The position numbers and the translations under genes are program-made. The notes under the pieces were generated by a model that did no database searches, was not told the DNA's origin, and saw only the letters and a list, made by a program, of their open reading frames with translations. From JBGPJM01 sp041485385 (GTDB lineage Bacteria > Planctomycetota > Phycisphaerae > Phycisphaerales > UBA1924), in contig JBGPJM010000009.1 in NCBI GenBank assembly GCA_041485385.1, positions 1-52,086 on the forward strand: DNA of 52,086 nucleotides, given 5' to 3'. Each line of letters opens with the position of its first letter. Position 1 is the stretch's first letter. Positions 1 to 8,377 of this stretch are shown one piece after another.

Positions 1-522
1 AACCCCCCCCACCCCGCCCGGGCCCCACCCATCCAGCGCCGTGACGGGCACCCGCCCGAAACTCATCACCAGCGCCCCCACCATCGCGTCCAGGCCGCCC
101 ATCCCGATGAACACCGCCATCGCGATGTACAGGAGCAGGTCCCCAAGCACCGTCCCTTCCGAGTCGATCGCCGGGTTGTACACCGCCGCCAGCCCGATCC
201 CGATCTGCTGGTCCATGATCTGCCCGCCGAGCTGGACCGCGTAGATCGGCAGCGCCGCCACGAGCCCGATCACCACGCCGATCAGGCTCTGGCTCGCCAC
301 CGCCACGCCCATCGACAGCACGTCCGTCTGGATCGGTCCGAGCTGCGCCTGCGGCAACGTCGCGTACACCGCCACGCTGAACATCATCAGGAGCAGCGCC
401 TTGAACCGCATCGGGATCAGCGAGCTGCTCAGGATCGGCGCGAACACAAACAGACCGCTCAGACGGGCCAGCACCAGCAGGAACGGCACCACATGGGGAT
501 AGATGGCTTCGAGATTCCGCAT
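1..522 (-). CDS. fliR: FliR, flagellar export apparatus protein (3' end cut by window)
   Basis: Inner-membrane component of the flagellar type III export gate, working with FliP, FliQ, FlhA and FlhB. The reverse strand reads MRNLEAIYPHVVPFLLVLAR and continues open to base 1, giving 174 codons of a protein normally about 250-260 residues, so the last third is outside the window. Strongly hydrophobic helices alternate with short loops, and the GGQIMDQQIG region around residues 94-103 is typical of FliR. I chose the ATG at 522; a GTG about nine codons further in is an alternative. It follows fliQ after a 137-bp gap holding a palindromic repeat, the only sizeable gap inside the fliOPQR group. Confidence 0.9.
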   Translation of the reverse strand, partial: MRNLEAIYPHVVPFLLVLARLSGLFVFAPILSSSLIPMRFKALLLMMFSVAVYATLPQAQLGPIQTDVLSMGVAVASQSLIGVVIGLVAALPIYAVQLGGQIMDQQIGIGLAAVYNPAIDSEGTVLGDLLLYIAMAVFIGMGGLDAMVGALVMSFGRVPVTALDGWGPGGVGGV

Positions 523-576
523 CGCGGCCGGCTCCGGGCGTCTTGGCCCAGTGACGTTCACCCTCGGTCTCCAGGC

Positions 577-649
577 AGAAGCGAGCAGGAAGCAGTGAAC
601 AGGCACTCTTCTCGTCTGCTCACTGCTCACGGCTTCCCTGCTCACTTCT
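577..649. repeat. Palindromic intergenic repeat between fliQ and fliR
   Basis: An imperfect inverted repeat of about 73 bp. The left arm (AGAAGCGAGCAGGAAGC...) pairs with the complement of the right arm (GCTTCCCTGCTCACTTCT), with further pairing inward. The right half contains TGCTCACTGCTCAC, a heptamer-type motif also found at 5395-5474 and 40343-40377. It may be an mRNA stem-loop between fliQ and fliR or an extragenic repeat family member. Function is unknown. Confidence 0.6.
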
Positions 650-659
650 TCGCCACAGC

Positions 660-917
660 TCAGAGCAGAGCAAACATCTCCACCGCGAACTCCAGCAACC
701 GATGCGCAATCCAGGGCAACAGCAGCACCGCCACCCCGGCCATGCCGGCGATCTTCGGCACCAGCGCCAGCGTCTGGTCCTGGATCGACGTCACGGTCTG
801 CAGGATGCTCACCACCAGCCCGATCACGATCCCGCACGCCAGGATCGGCGCCGCGACCTTCAGCGTGATCATCAGGGCCTGTCTTACCACGTCCACCACC
901 GATTCGTCGTACATCAT
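660..917 (-). CDS. fliQ: FliQ, flagellar export apparatus protein
   Basis: Small inner-membrane subunit of the export gate. It is 85 residues against the usual 85-90. Two predicted membrane helices lie at about residues 17-38 and 52-72, separated by the loop QTVTSIQDQTLALVPKI, which is the FliQ signature. The start MMYDESVVDVVRQAL matches the family N-terminus. It lies 102 bp after fliP and upstream of fliR, the conserved fliPQR order. No divergent residues noted. Confidence 0.95.
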   Translation of the reverse strand: MMYDESVVDVVRQALMITLKVAAPILACGIVIGLVVSILQTVTSIQDQTLALVPKIAGMAGVAVLLLPWIAHRLLEFAVEMFALL

Positions 918-1019
918 CAGGTGTTCTCTCCGGGAGCCTTTCCCGTCGTTCCCTCAGCGCTCTCGCATCGCCGCGTGCGTCCTTCCCCCTTCCGTGCCGT
1001 TCCTTCCCCTTCTTCGCGG

Positions 1020-2069
1020 CTATCCGGAGCCGGTCACGAAGCTCGTCATCAGGCTCCCCACCACCAGCTGCCACCCGTCCACCATTACGAACAGGAGCAG
1101 CTTGAAGGGCAGGCTGATCAGCACCGGCGGCAGCATCATCATGCTCATCGAGATGAGCAGGCTCGCGATCACCATGTCGATCACCAGGAACGGCAGGTAC
1201 ACGCGGAACCCCATCAGGAACGCGGTCTTCAGCTCGCTGAGCATGTACGCCGGCACCAGGCTGACCATGTCGACGTCCGCCCGGGTCAGCTTCTCCGGGT
1301 GGCTCGTGTCCGCGCCCCGGTAGTTGAGGACCATGTACAGGCTCGACCAGTTCCCCGTCGCCTCGATCTGGTCGAACATGAAGTCCCGCAGCGGCGTCTT
1401 GGCCTTGTCCCACAGCTCCGTGTAGTCGCGTATCTGGCCGCTGCGGTAGGGAACGATCGCTTCCTTGTGGATCCGCTCGATCGTCGGCGTCATCACCAGC
1501 AGCGTCATGAACAGCGCGAGCCCCAGGATCACCTGCGGCGGCGGCAACTGGTTGGTCCCCAGCGCCTGCTTCAGGAGCCCCAGCACCACGATGATCCGCA
1601 CGAAGCACGTCGTCATCAGCATGATCGACGGCGCCAGACCGATCACCGTCAGCACGACCACGATGTTGAGCGCCGTCGACAGCCCACCCCCGGGTTCACC
1701 ATTCTTGCCGGGCGTCTTCCCCGCCCCGTCCACGCCCTTCCCACCCGGGAGCGCCTCGCCCGCGCGCGCGAGGATCTCGATCGGATTCAGCCCTGCGAAA
1801 CCAGGGTCCTCCGGCCTCCCGGCGCGAGCTCCTGGCTCGTCGTTCCCATCCACCCCGATCGCCGCCGGGACATTCAGCTCCGGCGCTCCTTGGGCGCGCG
1901 CCGGCGAGCTCGACGCTCCGACCACCAGCACCGCCGCGACCAGCCGCCCGAGCATGCGCGGCGCCGCCCTCGCGACAGGCCGCCTGGATCGAAGGGATGC
2001 GGGATTCGCTGGATCAGCACCGCTTGTGCCCGTGGGTGCGCCCCCGCTCTCCACACTGAACGTCTTCAT
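1020..2069 (-). CDS. fliP: FliP, flagellar export gate protein
   Basis: Core pore subunit of the flagellar export gate. The C-terminal 220 residues carry the FliP signature (TTCFVRIIVVLGLLKQALGT near 153-172, then NQLPPPQVI) and late membrane helices at about 280-345. A signal-like hydrophobic stretch sits at residues 39-60 after a basic N-terminus, followed by a Gly/Pro-rich linker to about 130, so at 349 residues it is longer than the usual ~250. The ATG at 2069 overlaps the fliO stop as ATGA, which favours this start and translational coupling; an internal ATG at residue 39 could also start the signal peptide. Confidence 0.93.
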   Translation of the reverse strand: MKTFSVESGGAPTGTSGADPANPASLRSRRPVARAAPRMLGRLVAAVLVVGASSSPARAQGAPELNVPAAIGVDGNDEPGARAGRPEDPGFAGLNPIEILARAGEALPGGKGVDGAGKTPGKNGEPGGGLSTALNIVVVLTVIGLAPSIMLMTTCFVRIIVVLGLLKQALGTNQLPPPQVILGLALFMTLLVMTPTIERIHKEAIVPYRSGQIRDYTELWDKAKTPLRDFMFDQIEATGNWSSLYMVLNYRGADTSHPEKLTRADVDMVSLVPAYMLSELKTAFLMGFRVYLPFLVIDMVIASLLISMSMMMLPPVLISLPFKLLLFVMVDGWQLVVGSLMTSFVTGSG

Positions 2070-2941
2070 GTCCCGCTCCCCGCGCTGGCCGCACGCATCG
2101 CGCCCAGCCTTGCTCTGAGGCTCACCGCCGCATCCGGCGCGCGACGCGGCGTGGCGGAAACTGCCTTAGTTCCCGCGCCCACGACCGCACCAACCGTCTC
2201 CGCGAGGAGCTTGGCCCGGTCACCGTCCACGCTCTGGACCACCCGGCGTGCCCGCGTCTCCGCGTTCCCCGCGGCTTCTTCCTCGTCCCCATCAAACTGC
2301 CTGAGCAGCGACGTGAACTTGGCCGAGATCGATTCCCCCTCCGCGTCCTGGGCCTTGACCAGGATCGACGCCACTTCGTCCGGATCGGTGACCTCGCACA
2401 GCGTCGTAAGCCCGCCGCCGCCGGCGCCCCGACGCAGCCCCAGCCCGCCCGCATTCTGCGAGAGCAGCAGCAACCGCCGGTCAAGCTTGAGCAGCACCAG
2501 AGTCTGACCCCGTACCACCGGGTACCGCCCCAGGATTTCCAGGAGCCCCGCCGGCGACTTCCCGCCCGGTCCCATCGCCCCCATCAGGCCGAACCTCTTC
2601 CCCAGCAATCTCTTCGCCACCGCCGCGCACACCAGCACCAGGCCGACAACCAGCCCCAGCGACAGCACGGTCCTGGTGATGCCGTGTCCGGCCGCGGGCG
2701 CGACGTTCACGCCCGCCCGCTTCAGCGGCGCTTGCTCAGCCCCGGGCGCGCCCAGCCGGCGCTGCTCCTTGCCCGCGGTCGTTGTTGTTGTTGCCCCCGC
2801 CGCCCCATCGTCCGCGGGCCGCCCCATCGCCGGCCCGCTCAGCGTCAGCACCAGCGTGCCGCACACCGCCGCACGCGCCACGCGGTTTGTCCCGCTGCGC
2901 CCATGCCGCACCGCGCGTAGTTCCTGCAGTTGTCCGCCCAT
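2066..2941 (-). CDS. fliO: FliO-like flagellar biosynthesis protein
   Basis: FliO assists assembly of the FliP ring. It has an N-terminal signal-like segment (residues about 25-40), a second membrane helix near residues 90-112 (TVLSLGLVVGLVLVCAAVAK), then the FliO core LEILGRYPVVRGQTLVLLKL followed by a variable hydrophilic tail. I start at MGGQLQELR because an AGGAAG ribosome-binding site lies just upstream; an upstream in-frame ATG at 3028 would add an Arg-rich, unlikely leader. At 291 residues it is long for FliO because of the tail. Assignment also rests on its place immediately before fliP. Confidence 0.8.
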   Translation of the reverse strand: MGGQLQELRAVRHGRSGTNRVARAAVCGTLVLTLSGPAMGRPADDGAAGATTTTTAGKEQRRLGAPGAEQAPLKRAGVNVAPAAGHGITRTVLSLGLVVGLVLVCAAVAKRLLGKRFGLMGAMGPGGKSPAGLLEILGRYPVVRGQTLVLLKLDRRLLLLSQNAGGLGLRRGAGGGGLTTLCEVTDPDEVASILVKAQDAEGESISAKFTSLLRQFDGDEEEAAGNAETRARRVVQSVDGDRAKLLAETVGAVVGAGTKAVSATPRRAPDAAVSLRARLGAMRAASAGSGT

Positions 2942-3104
2942 GTCGCCTTCCTGGCTTAGAGGGCCGCGGCTCCGCCGCCTTGTTCCCGGGATCCGCCGCA
3001 CTCCAGCGCCGGACCCACGCACACACAAGCCGTCTACATGAAAATGCTTTCATACACATCATCCGGCCGGAGAGGAACCACCGACCGGCGCACGCATGAG
3101 CAGA

Positions 3105-3644
3105 TCAGGCGCCCTCGGCGCTCACCTGAGAGATGATCTCGTTGATGCGGATGCAGAAGTTGTCGTTGAGCACGAGAACCTCCCCCCTCGCCACCGGCCG
3201 GTCGTTGACATAGACATCAACCGGATCGCCCGCCAGCTTGTCCAGCTCCACCACCGACCCCTCGCCCAGCCGCAGGACGTCCTCCACCAGCATCCTCGTC
3301 CGCCCCAGCTCGATCTTCACGTTCAGGTTGACGTCGGCGAGAAGATCCATCCCCCCGGGCGCATCGGTCCGCCTCACCGATTCCAGGTTCGGCAGCTCCA
3401 GAGGCGACGCGCCGGCCGAGGCCGACGGCTGCGCAACCGCGGCGTTCGCCTTCGCCTGCGCGATCGCTGTCTGCGCGGCCGAAAGGGCTTCCGCGGCCGG
3501 GTCGCCCCCTGACGGCGTCGACGCCCGCTTGATGTCCGCCACCGCCTGCTGAGCGGCGCGGAGCGCATCGGTCGCCATCGCCTCCGCCGACGTCGGCTGC
3601 TTCGGCGTTGATTGCTGCGAGGTCGTGGGATCCGGATCGGCCAT
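3105..3644 (-). CDS. fliN: FliN, flagellar motor switch protein
   Basis: C-ring subunit that helps bind the export ATPase complex and set rotation direction. The C-terminal ~80 residues form the SpoA domain (VNLNVKIELGRTRMLVEDVL ... GEVLVLNDNFCIRI). The first ~95 residues are a low-complexity Ala/Gln/Thr-rich extension, making 179 residues against ~100-140 in many bacteria. An AAAGGGA ribosome-binding site precedes the ATG at 3644. Its usual partner FliM is not encoded beside it or elsewhere in the window, so fliM must lie outside or be replaced. Confidence 0.92.
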   Translation of the reverse strand: MADPDPTTSQQSTPKQPTSAEAMATDALRAAQQAVADIKRASTPSGGDPAAEALSAAQTAIAQAKANAAVAQPSASAGASPLELPNLESVRRTDAPGGMDLLADVNLNVKIELGRTRMLVEDVLRLGEGSVVELDKLAGDPVDVYVNDRPVARGEVLVLNDNFCIRINEIISQVSAEGA

Positions 3645-3858
3645 GGATCATCCCTTTGTCCGCTCGGTCGTCCGACCGGGGGCACGGAGGCACTCCCTTC
3701 CCCTGCTGGGGCTACCCGCTATCGGTTAGTTTCCCGAGTACACCAATCGGCCACACCTTCTGAGAAGATGCACTTTTAGGCGTTTGCGACGGGATAGCTT
3801 GCTTAACGTTGCGCCTCAAGCGCACCTGTGGCGCAAGGCGGGTCCGCCTTCGCCTGGA

Positions 3859-4413
3859 CTAGTAGTCCGCGGGGAACCCGCGGCACTTGGGGATCAACAC
3901 CTTCTCGATCAGAGTCTGGCCCCCCTCGCCGGCGAACACCTTGTCCAGGAACGCGCTGATCTGCCTGTTGATCGTCTGGCGCTCCGGCTCCTTGAGCTGG
4001 GTCAGCTGCGCCCGGCTGATGATCTGCCCGATCCCCTCGCTGATCTCCGCGTTCCTCCGCTCCAGCACGGCCTGGACCGCCTCTGCGCTCTTGTTCTTCA
4101 CCTGCACATACACAGCCGTCTCCCAGATCCACACCCGCCCAGTCTGCAGGTTCTGGAACTTGTCCTCGACGATCAGGATCTCCTGGGTAAGCTGCGATTC
4201 GTCCTGCTTCAGATCGGCGGAACTGACGGAGGCGTCGGCCTTCTTCGGCCCGCCCATCTTGAAGACGACGAACATCCCCGCCCCCTCGGCGATCATGAGC
4301 ACCGCGACGATGCCGATGACCTTGATCCCGCTCTTTTTCTTCTTCGGCGCCGGCGCATCGGCGGCCGGGGACGCCTCTGCTTTCGTCGCCGACTTGCTCT
4401 CAGCTGCTGCCAT
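3859..4413 (-). CDS. fliL: FliL, flagellar basal body-associated protein
   Basis: Membrane protein that associates with the stator. A Lys-rich cytoplasmic N-terminus (residues 1-28, PKKKKSG) is followed by a single membrane helix at about 29-52, then a periplasmic domain ending in the conserved INRQISAFLDKVFAGEGGQTLIEKVLIPKC-type region. Its 184 residues are normal for FliL. The 3' side has stacked short hairpins at about 3820-3852 (AAGGCGG paired with CCGCCTT), which may slow or end transcription before fliN. It lies between a MotA-like gene and fliN, a normal place for fliL. Confidence 0.88.
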   Translation of the reverse strand: MAAAESKSATKAEASPAADAPAPKKKKSGIKVIGIVAVLMIAEGAGMFVVFKMGGPKKADASVSSADLKQDESQLTQEILIVEDKFQNLQTGRVWIWETAVYVQVKNKSAEAVQAVLERRNAEISEGIGQIISRAQLTQLKEPERQTINRQISAFLDKVFAGEGGQTLIEKVLIPKCRGFPADY

Positions 4414-4509
4414 GACGGGCTCCGTGACCGAACAATCTGCGAATCTCGGCGCGCTCGCTCACGCGCTGTCGCGACTATCGGCCGGTTGGCAGGGCGGCAT
4501 AACCTCGGG

Positions 4510-5304
4510 TCACGCCGCCTTCGACGTCAATGGACGCTCCGGGCCACCGGACGCCACCAGCTCCAGGATCGTCCGCTCGATCTGCTCGGGCGGGATACCC
4601 GACGCGATCGCCGCGGCGCCGACGCTGACGATCTCGGCGGTAAGCAGCCGGGCGGCGGCGTCCTGACAGACATGCTCCCGGACGTGCAGGAACTGGCATG
4701 AGATGGTGACCATGCCGCCCTGCACCAAGACCATCGCCACCAATCCAACGGCCGGCTGAACGCCGGTCGGTCCCACCAGCAGGAGAATGACCGCCCCGGC
4801 GGCGATGGCGGTCAGGCCGCACGCACCGCCGAGCTCGCCGCGCAGGACTTGCCGCCACGGCCGGGTCGAATCGTCCGCACGTGTGTCGTCGGAAAGGGTC
4901 GGGTCATTGGAAGAGATGAGGCAACGGTCCGTGACGGCGCCGCGGACGAGGCGAGGGTCCAGGCCCTGCCTCGCCAGGTCCAGGGCAAATCGCAGCAGAG
5001 GGTGCCGCGGGCGGTGCCACGGCCGGCCGAGCGCTGCCAGACCCCGCCGATGGGCGCATCCAGCGCAGTGGACGATGTCGCGCGTCAGGGCGGTCGAGCC
5101 GGGCCGCGGCGCGCGGGCGAGGATGAACCGGTCAAATCGCATGGCCTGGGCGACGACGAGCGCGAGCACCGTGCTCACCGCCGCGGCAACGCCGGCCATG
5201 AGAAGGTGCGGGGCCTCCCCGAGACGGGCGGCCCACGCAGCGGCGGCGGCAATCGATGCGAGCGCACACGGCCAGACAATGCGGCTCAGCGGCGTTCGTT
5301 TCAT
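4510..5304 (-). CDS. MotA-like four-helix membrane protein (divergent)
   Basis: Tentative stator-type protein. Hydrophobic segments lie at about residues 8-27, 31-52, 170-190 and 192-215, with a long polar loop between the second and third; this spacing matches the MotA topology. It sits between flgE and fliL, where motA often lies in related clusters. The first reading-frame ATG is far upstream, but MKRTPLSRIV at 5304 has a strong AGGAGG site just before it. No partner MotB gene follows, and the sequence is too divergent for a firm MotA call. It could be a degenerate stator subunit or an unrelated membrane protein. Confidence 0.45.
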   Translation of the reverse strand: MKRTPLSRIVWPCALASIAAAAAWAARLGEAPHLLMAGVAAAVSTVLALVVAQAMRFDRFILARAPRPGSTALTRDIVHCAGCAHRRGLAALGRPWHRPRHPLLRFALDLARQGLDPRLVRGAVTDRCLISSNDPTLSDDTRADDSTRPWRQVLRGELGGACGLTAIAAGAVILLLVGPTGVQPAVGLVAMVLVQGGMVTISCQFLHVREHVCQDAAARLLTAEIVSVGAAAIASGIPPEQIERTILELVASGGPERPLTSKAA

Positions 5305-5394
5305 GCGGCCGACCTCCTGGAGCAACGGGTCTCTCGCTGGATGATCGGACGTTGGAGCGGGCGACTTCAGGGGGCACAGGCATCGGAGCCCGGG

Positions 5395-5474
5395 AAGAAG
5401 TGAACAGGGAGAAGTGAGCAGCGAGCGGACGAGCGTCCGCTGCTCACTGCTCACTTCGGCCCTGCTTACTTCTT
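5395..5474. repeat. 80-bp palindromic repeat downstream of flgE
   Basis: An imperfect palindrome whose left arm (AAGAAGTGAACAGGG...) mirrors its right arm (...CCCTGCTTACTTCTT), with the centre AGCGGACGAGCGTCCGCT able to form a tight hairpin. It contains TGCTCACTGCTCAC, as in the repeat at 577-649. It lies seven bases after the flgE stop, so on the minus strand it would form a large hairpin at the 3' end of the flgE reading frame. It could be an attenuator, an RNA-stabilising hairpin or a dispersed repeat. Confidence 0.6.
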
Positions 5475-5480
5475 CCTGGC

Positions 5481-7211
5481 TTACCGCCCCAGGACCAGGA
5501 GCTGTTGCATCAGCTGATCGGTGGTGGTGATGACGCGCGACGACGCGGAGTAGCCGGTGGAGGTCAGGATCAGGTTGATGAACTCCTGGGAGAGGTCCAC
5601 GTTCGACAGCTCCAGGGCGCCGCCGACCACACGACCGGCGCCGAGGCTGCCGGGGGCGGCGACCACGGCGGTGCCGCTGTTGGGGCCGGTGGAGAAGAGG
5701 TTGGAGCCGACATCGACCAGGCCGCCGGGGTTGGCGAAGTTGGCCAGCGCGACCTGCCCGATCGTCCGGGTCAGGCCGTTGGTGAACGCGCCGGAGATGA
5801 TGCCGTCCGGGCCCACGGCGAAGCTGGCGAGGGTGCCGATCTGCGAGCCGTCCTGGAAGGTCGCGGCCAAGCTGGATCCGGTATCGGTGAGCGCCGTCAC
5901 GCTCCCGGTCTGCGAGGCCAGCGACAGGTCGATCGAGAGCGGCGTCATGGCCCCCGTGTTGTCACGGTCGATCGTGATGGTGATCGGCGTGGCGGTGGAG
6001 AGCTGGCCCGAGCTGTCGAAATCGACGGTGCCGGTCCCGACCGCCAGGTTCAGGTCGGTGTCGTCCGGGGACTCGACGAAGTACCGCCAGGTCGTGCCGG
6101 TGGCCGAGCGGCTGTCCAGGACCATCGCCAGGTCGACGTTGATCGGCGTGCCCAGCGAGTCGTACGCGACGAACGTGGTCCGGATCGACTCACCGTCGGC
6201 CTGCGTGGGCGTGGTCGTCACCAGCGGTGAGCCCAGGACGGTCCCGGCGGCATCCAGCACGCGCAGGTCGGAGGAGCCCAGGCCGATGTTGTTGACGGTG
6301 CCGGTGTTCCCGGTGACGGAGAGCACGCCGGTGACCGGGTCCAGCGAGACACCCGGGATGCCGCCGTCGGGGTTGGGAGAAGCGGTCGTGTTGATCCCCA
6401 GCGCCTGCGTGAGGAAATCCATGAAGTCCTGGACGGTGGTGGTCGCGGTGATCGCGAGCTGGGCCGTCGGGATCGTGCGGTTGCCCTTCTCGGCGTTGTT
6501 GAGCTCGAGCACCTGACCGGCGATGAACATGGGATTGCCGGTGTTGGTGGGGTCGTTGATGTCGACCAGGAGGCTGGTGGTCTCGAGTGCGTCGCCGCTC
6601 GGCGGGATCGGCCCCGAGACGAGCGTCAGCGGGTCCAGGTCGACGTGCGTGCCGTGCGTCGGCAGAGTTCCGTTGGCGTTGAGGTTGCCGGTGAAGCGAA
6701 CGTTGCGGGTCGCCTGGGCAAGCGTCAGCTGGCCGATGGGGATATTCAGGTCGCCGAGCCGCCCCGGCACGATGTTGAAGTCGCTGTCCACGGAGTACCC
6801 CTGAACGCGATCGCCTGAGACGTTGACCAGGTCGTTCTCGGAGTTCTGGCGGAACGCCCCGGCGCGGGTGTAGTGCTGGCTCCCCGCGCGGTTGACGATG
6901 AAGAATCCGTTCCCCTCGATCGCCAGGTCGCGCTGGTCGCCGGTCGTGGAGAGCGCCCCGGACGAGAAATCCCGCTGCGTCCCGGCGATGGCGACGCCCA
7001 GCCCGATCTGCCCGGGGTTCGTGCCGCCCGAGTCGGCGCTGGGGATGCTGCCGATGCTGAAGGTGCGGCTGAACTGCGATGAGAAGAGCATCCGGTTGGA
7101 CTTGAACGCCGTGGTGTTGACGTTGGCGATGTTGTTGCCGATGACGTCGAGGTTGCGGGCGTTGGCGTTGAGGCCGGAGAGGCCGGTAAAGAAGGCGGTG
7201 GTTGAGGCCAT
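5481..7211 (-). CDS. flgE: FlgE, flagellar hook protein
   Basis: Structural subunit of the hook. Residues 1-40 carry the rod/hook N-terminal motif (GLSGLNANARNLDVIGNNIANVNTTAFK), residues about 80-110 the SSGALSTTGDQRDLAIEGNGFF region, and the last 40 residues the C-terminal coiled region (ELSNVDLSQEFINLILTSTG). The 576-residue length reflects a large surface-exposed middle, as in hook proteins of spirochaetes and planctomycetes. A run of nine Gs lies at 7273-7281, about 60 bases before the start codon on the upstream side. FlgD and FliK, needed for hook assembly, are encoded just upstream. Confidence 0.95.
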   Translation of the reverse strand: MASTTAFFTGLSGLNANARNLDVIGNNIANVNTTAFKSNRMLFSSQFSRTFSIGSIPSADSGGTNPGQIGLGVAIAGTQRDFSSGALSTTGDQRDLAIEGNGFFIVNRAGSQHYTRAGAFRQNSENDLVNVSGDRVQGYSVDSDFNIVPGRLGDLNIPIGQLTLAQATRNVRFTGNLNANGTLPTHGTHVDLDPLTLVSGPIPPSGDALETTSLLVDINDPTNTGNPMFIAGQVLELNNAEKGNRTIPTAQLAITATTTVQDFMDFLTQALGINTTASPNPDGGIPGVSLDPVTGVLSVTGNTGTVNNIGLGSSDLRVLDAAGTVLGSPLVTTTPTQADGESIRTTFVAYDSLGTPINVDLAMVLDSRSATGTTWRYFVESPDDTDLNLAVGTGTVDFDSSGQLSTATPITITIDRDNTGAMTPLSIDLSLASQTGSVTALTDTGSSLAATFQDGSQIGTLASFAVGPDGIISGAFTNGLTRTIGQVALANFANPGGLVDVGSNLFSTGPNSGTAVVAAPGSLGAGRVVGGALELSNVDLSQEFINLILTSTGYSASSRVITTTDQLMQQLLVLGR

Positions 7212-7327
7212 GGGTGGGTTCCTGTCAACGTGGCCGACGGCGGGTCGGCGGGAGGGGTCGGGGGTCGGGGGAGGGGGGGGGTCGGATGCTTCAATGGATC
7301 TGAACTCGGCGTGTCCCGGCGGGAAGC

Positions 7328-7837
7328 TCAGCGATTGCCGGACGCCAGGAGCCTGATGAGCGCGTTGCCGGAGGGGGCCGGAGACGGCAGCGGAGCGATG
7401 CCCGCGCCCGCCGGCGAGGTGGTGCTGCCCGGAGTTGTCGTCAGGTTGATGACGCCGTCCACACCGGAGAGCAAGCCGGAGGAGAGGTCGGCGGCACCTT
7501 TGACGCTGCGGGTGTGCACATCCAGCAGGACAGACTTGCCGTCCAGCATGACCAGCGCGCTGCGGATGCCCGCGGCCTCGGCCTTGTCGGCCGCGACAGA
7601 GAGCTGCGCGAGTTCCTCCTCGCTCAGGCTCACGCCGGCATCTTTCTCGACGGTGACCGGCAGGCCGGTGGAGAGGGAGCCGGCCTGGGCCTGCTCGAGC
7701 AGCCGGGCGAAGTCGGCGTGCTCGATCGGCGTCCAGCCCTTGGCCCCGGGGGCGCGACTTGCGCCGGGGGCAACCGGGCGGAGCGAGCCGGCGCTCGATC
7801 CGAGGACCCGCAGAAGCTGGTTGGTGTCCGTGCTCAT
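7328..7837 (-). CDS. Flg_new-type flagellar operon protein
   Basis: A small protein of the family found between fliK/flgD and flgE in many flagellar operons (TIGR02530-like). The family core is clear at about residues 65-135: SLSEEELAQLSVAADKAEAAG, then IRSALVMLDGKSVLLDV and a terminal GVDGVINL. The molecular role is not established; its constant place beside hook genes points to hook assembly. It lies 12 bp after flgD and 116 bp before flgE. The Gly/Ser/Pro-rich ends are not conserved. Start at the ATG at 7837. Confidence 0.75.
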   Translation of the reverse strand: MSTDTNQLLRVLGSSAGSLRPVAPGASRAPGAKGWTPIEHADFARLLEQAQAGSLSTGLPVTVEKDAGVSLSEEELAQLSVAADKAEAAGIRSALVMLDGKSVLLDVHTRSVKGAADLSSGLLSGVDGVINLTTTPGSTTSPAGAGIAPLPSPAPSGNALIRLLASGNR

Positions 7838-7849
7838 GCGTTGCCCTCC

Positions 7850-8317
7850 TTAGGTGGTCGGCGGCGGCGTGGGGGGCGCCGGAGCCGGACCGGGTTGCTG
7901 AACAACACCGGGGCCGGCCATCTCGTCGACCGTGTTGAAGGGCACGCGGAAACCGTTGTCGAGGTTCAGGACCGGCCCGTCGGCGGTGCGGCTGACAGAG
8001 ACAACCGTTCCGAACACGCGGATGTTGTCCTGGCTGAGACCGCTCACCAGGTTCCCGATCATCCCGCCTGCGCTGGCAAGCTGGTTCTGCTGAACGAGGC
8101 TCTCGAGTTTCTTGGAAAGGTCGATGTCGGACTGGATGGAGCGGAGGCTGGACATCTGCTGGAGCAGGGCCGCGGAGTCGTTGGGCTTGAGCGGATCCTG
8201 GTTGGAGAGCTCGGTGAACATGATTTTCACGAACGCCTCGCTGTTGAGCGCGCCGAAGGCGTTCGGGGTGGTGGACTGGTCGGGGGCCGTGGTGTCGAGG
8301 GCTGTGGCTGCGTCCAT
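7850..8317 (-). CDS. flgD: FlgD, hook-capping/assembly protein
   Basis: Scaffold for hook polymerisation. The N-terminal export/assembly motif is clear: NSEAFVKIMFTELSNQDPLK at about residues 25-44, then LLQQMSSLRSIQSDIDLSKK. The 155-residue protein is short for FlgD (often ~220): the C-terminal Ig/Tudor-like part is reduced to a single small module (GTVVSVSRTADGPVLNLDNGFRVPF) followed by a Pro-rich tail. Such short FlgDs exist in other phyla. It is encoded between fliK and the Flg_new-type gene, the standard order. Confidence 0.9.
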   Translation of the reverse strand: MDAATALDTTAPDQSTTPNAFGALNSEAFVKIMFTELSNQDPLKPNDSAALLQQMSSLRSIQSDIDLSKKLESLVQQNQLASAGGMIGNLVSGLSQDNIRVFGTVVSVSRTADGPVLNLDNGFRVPFNTVDEMAGPGVVQQPGPAPAPPTPPPTT

Positions 8318-8377
8318 GAGTAGCTCCGGGAACGAATGGGGGGAACTCGGCGTCGAGTGCCGGGTATCGGAAGTTGG

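Noticed and set aside
5505..6516. Long plus-strand frames opposite flgE
   Set aside because: flgE is unambiguous on the minus strand and these frames have no recognisable motif.
7289..7299. CTTCAATGGAT upstream of flgE, resembling the start of the CRISPR repeat
   Set aside because: Only about ten bases match and the palindromic core is absent, so it is a chance match.
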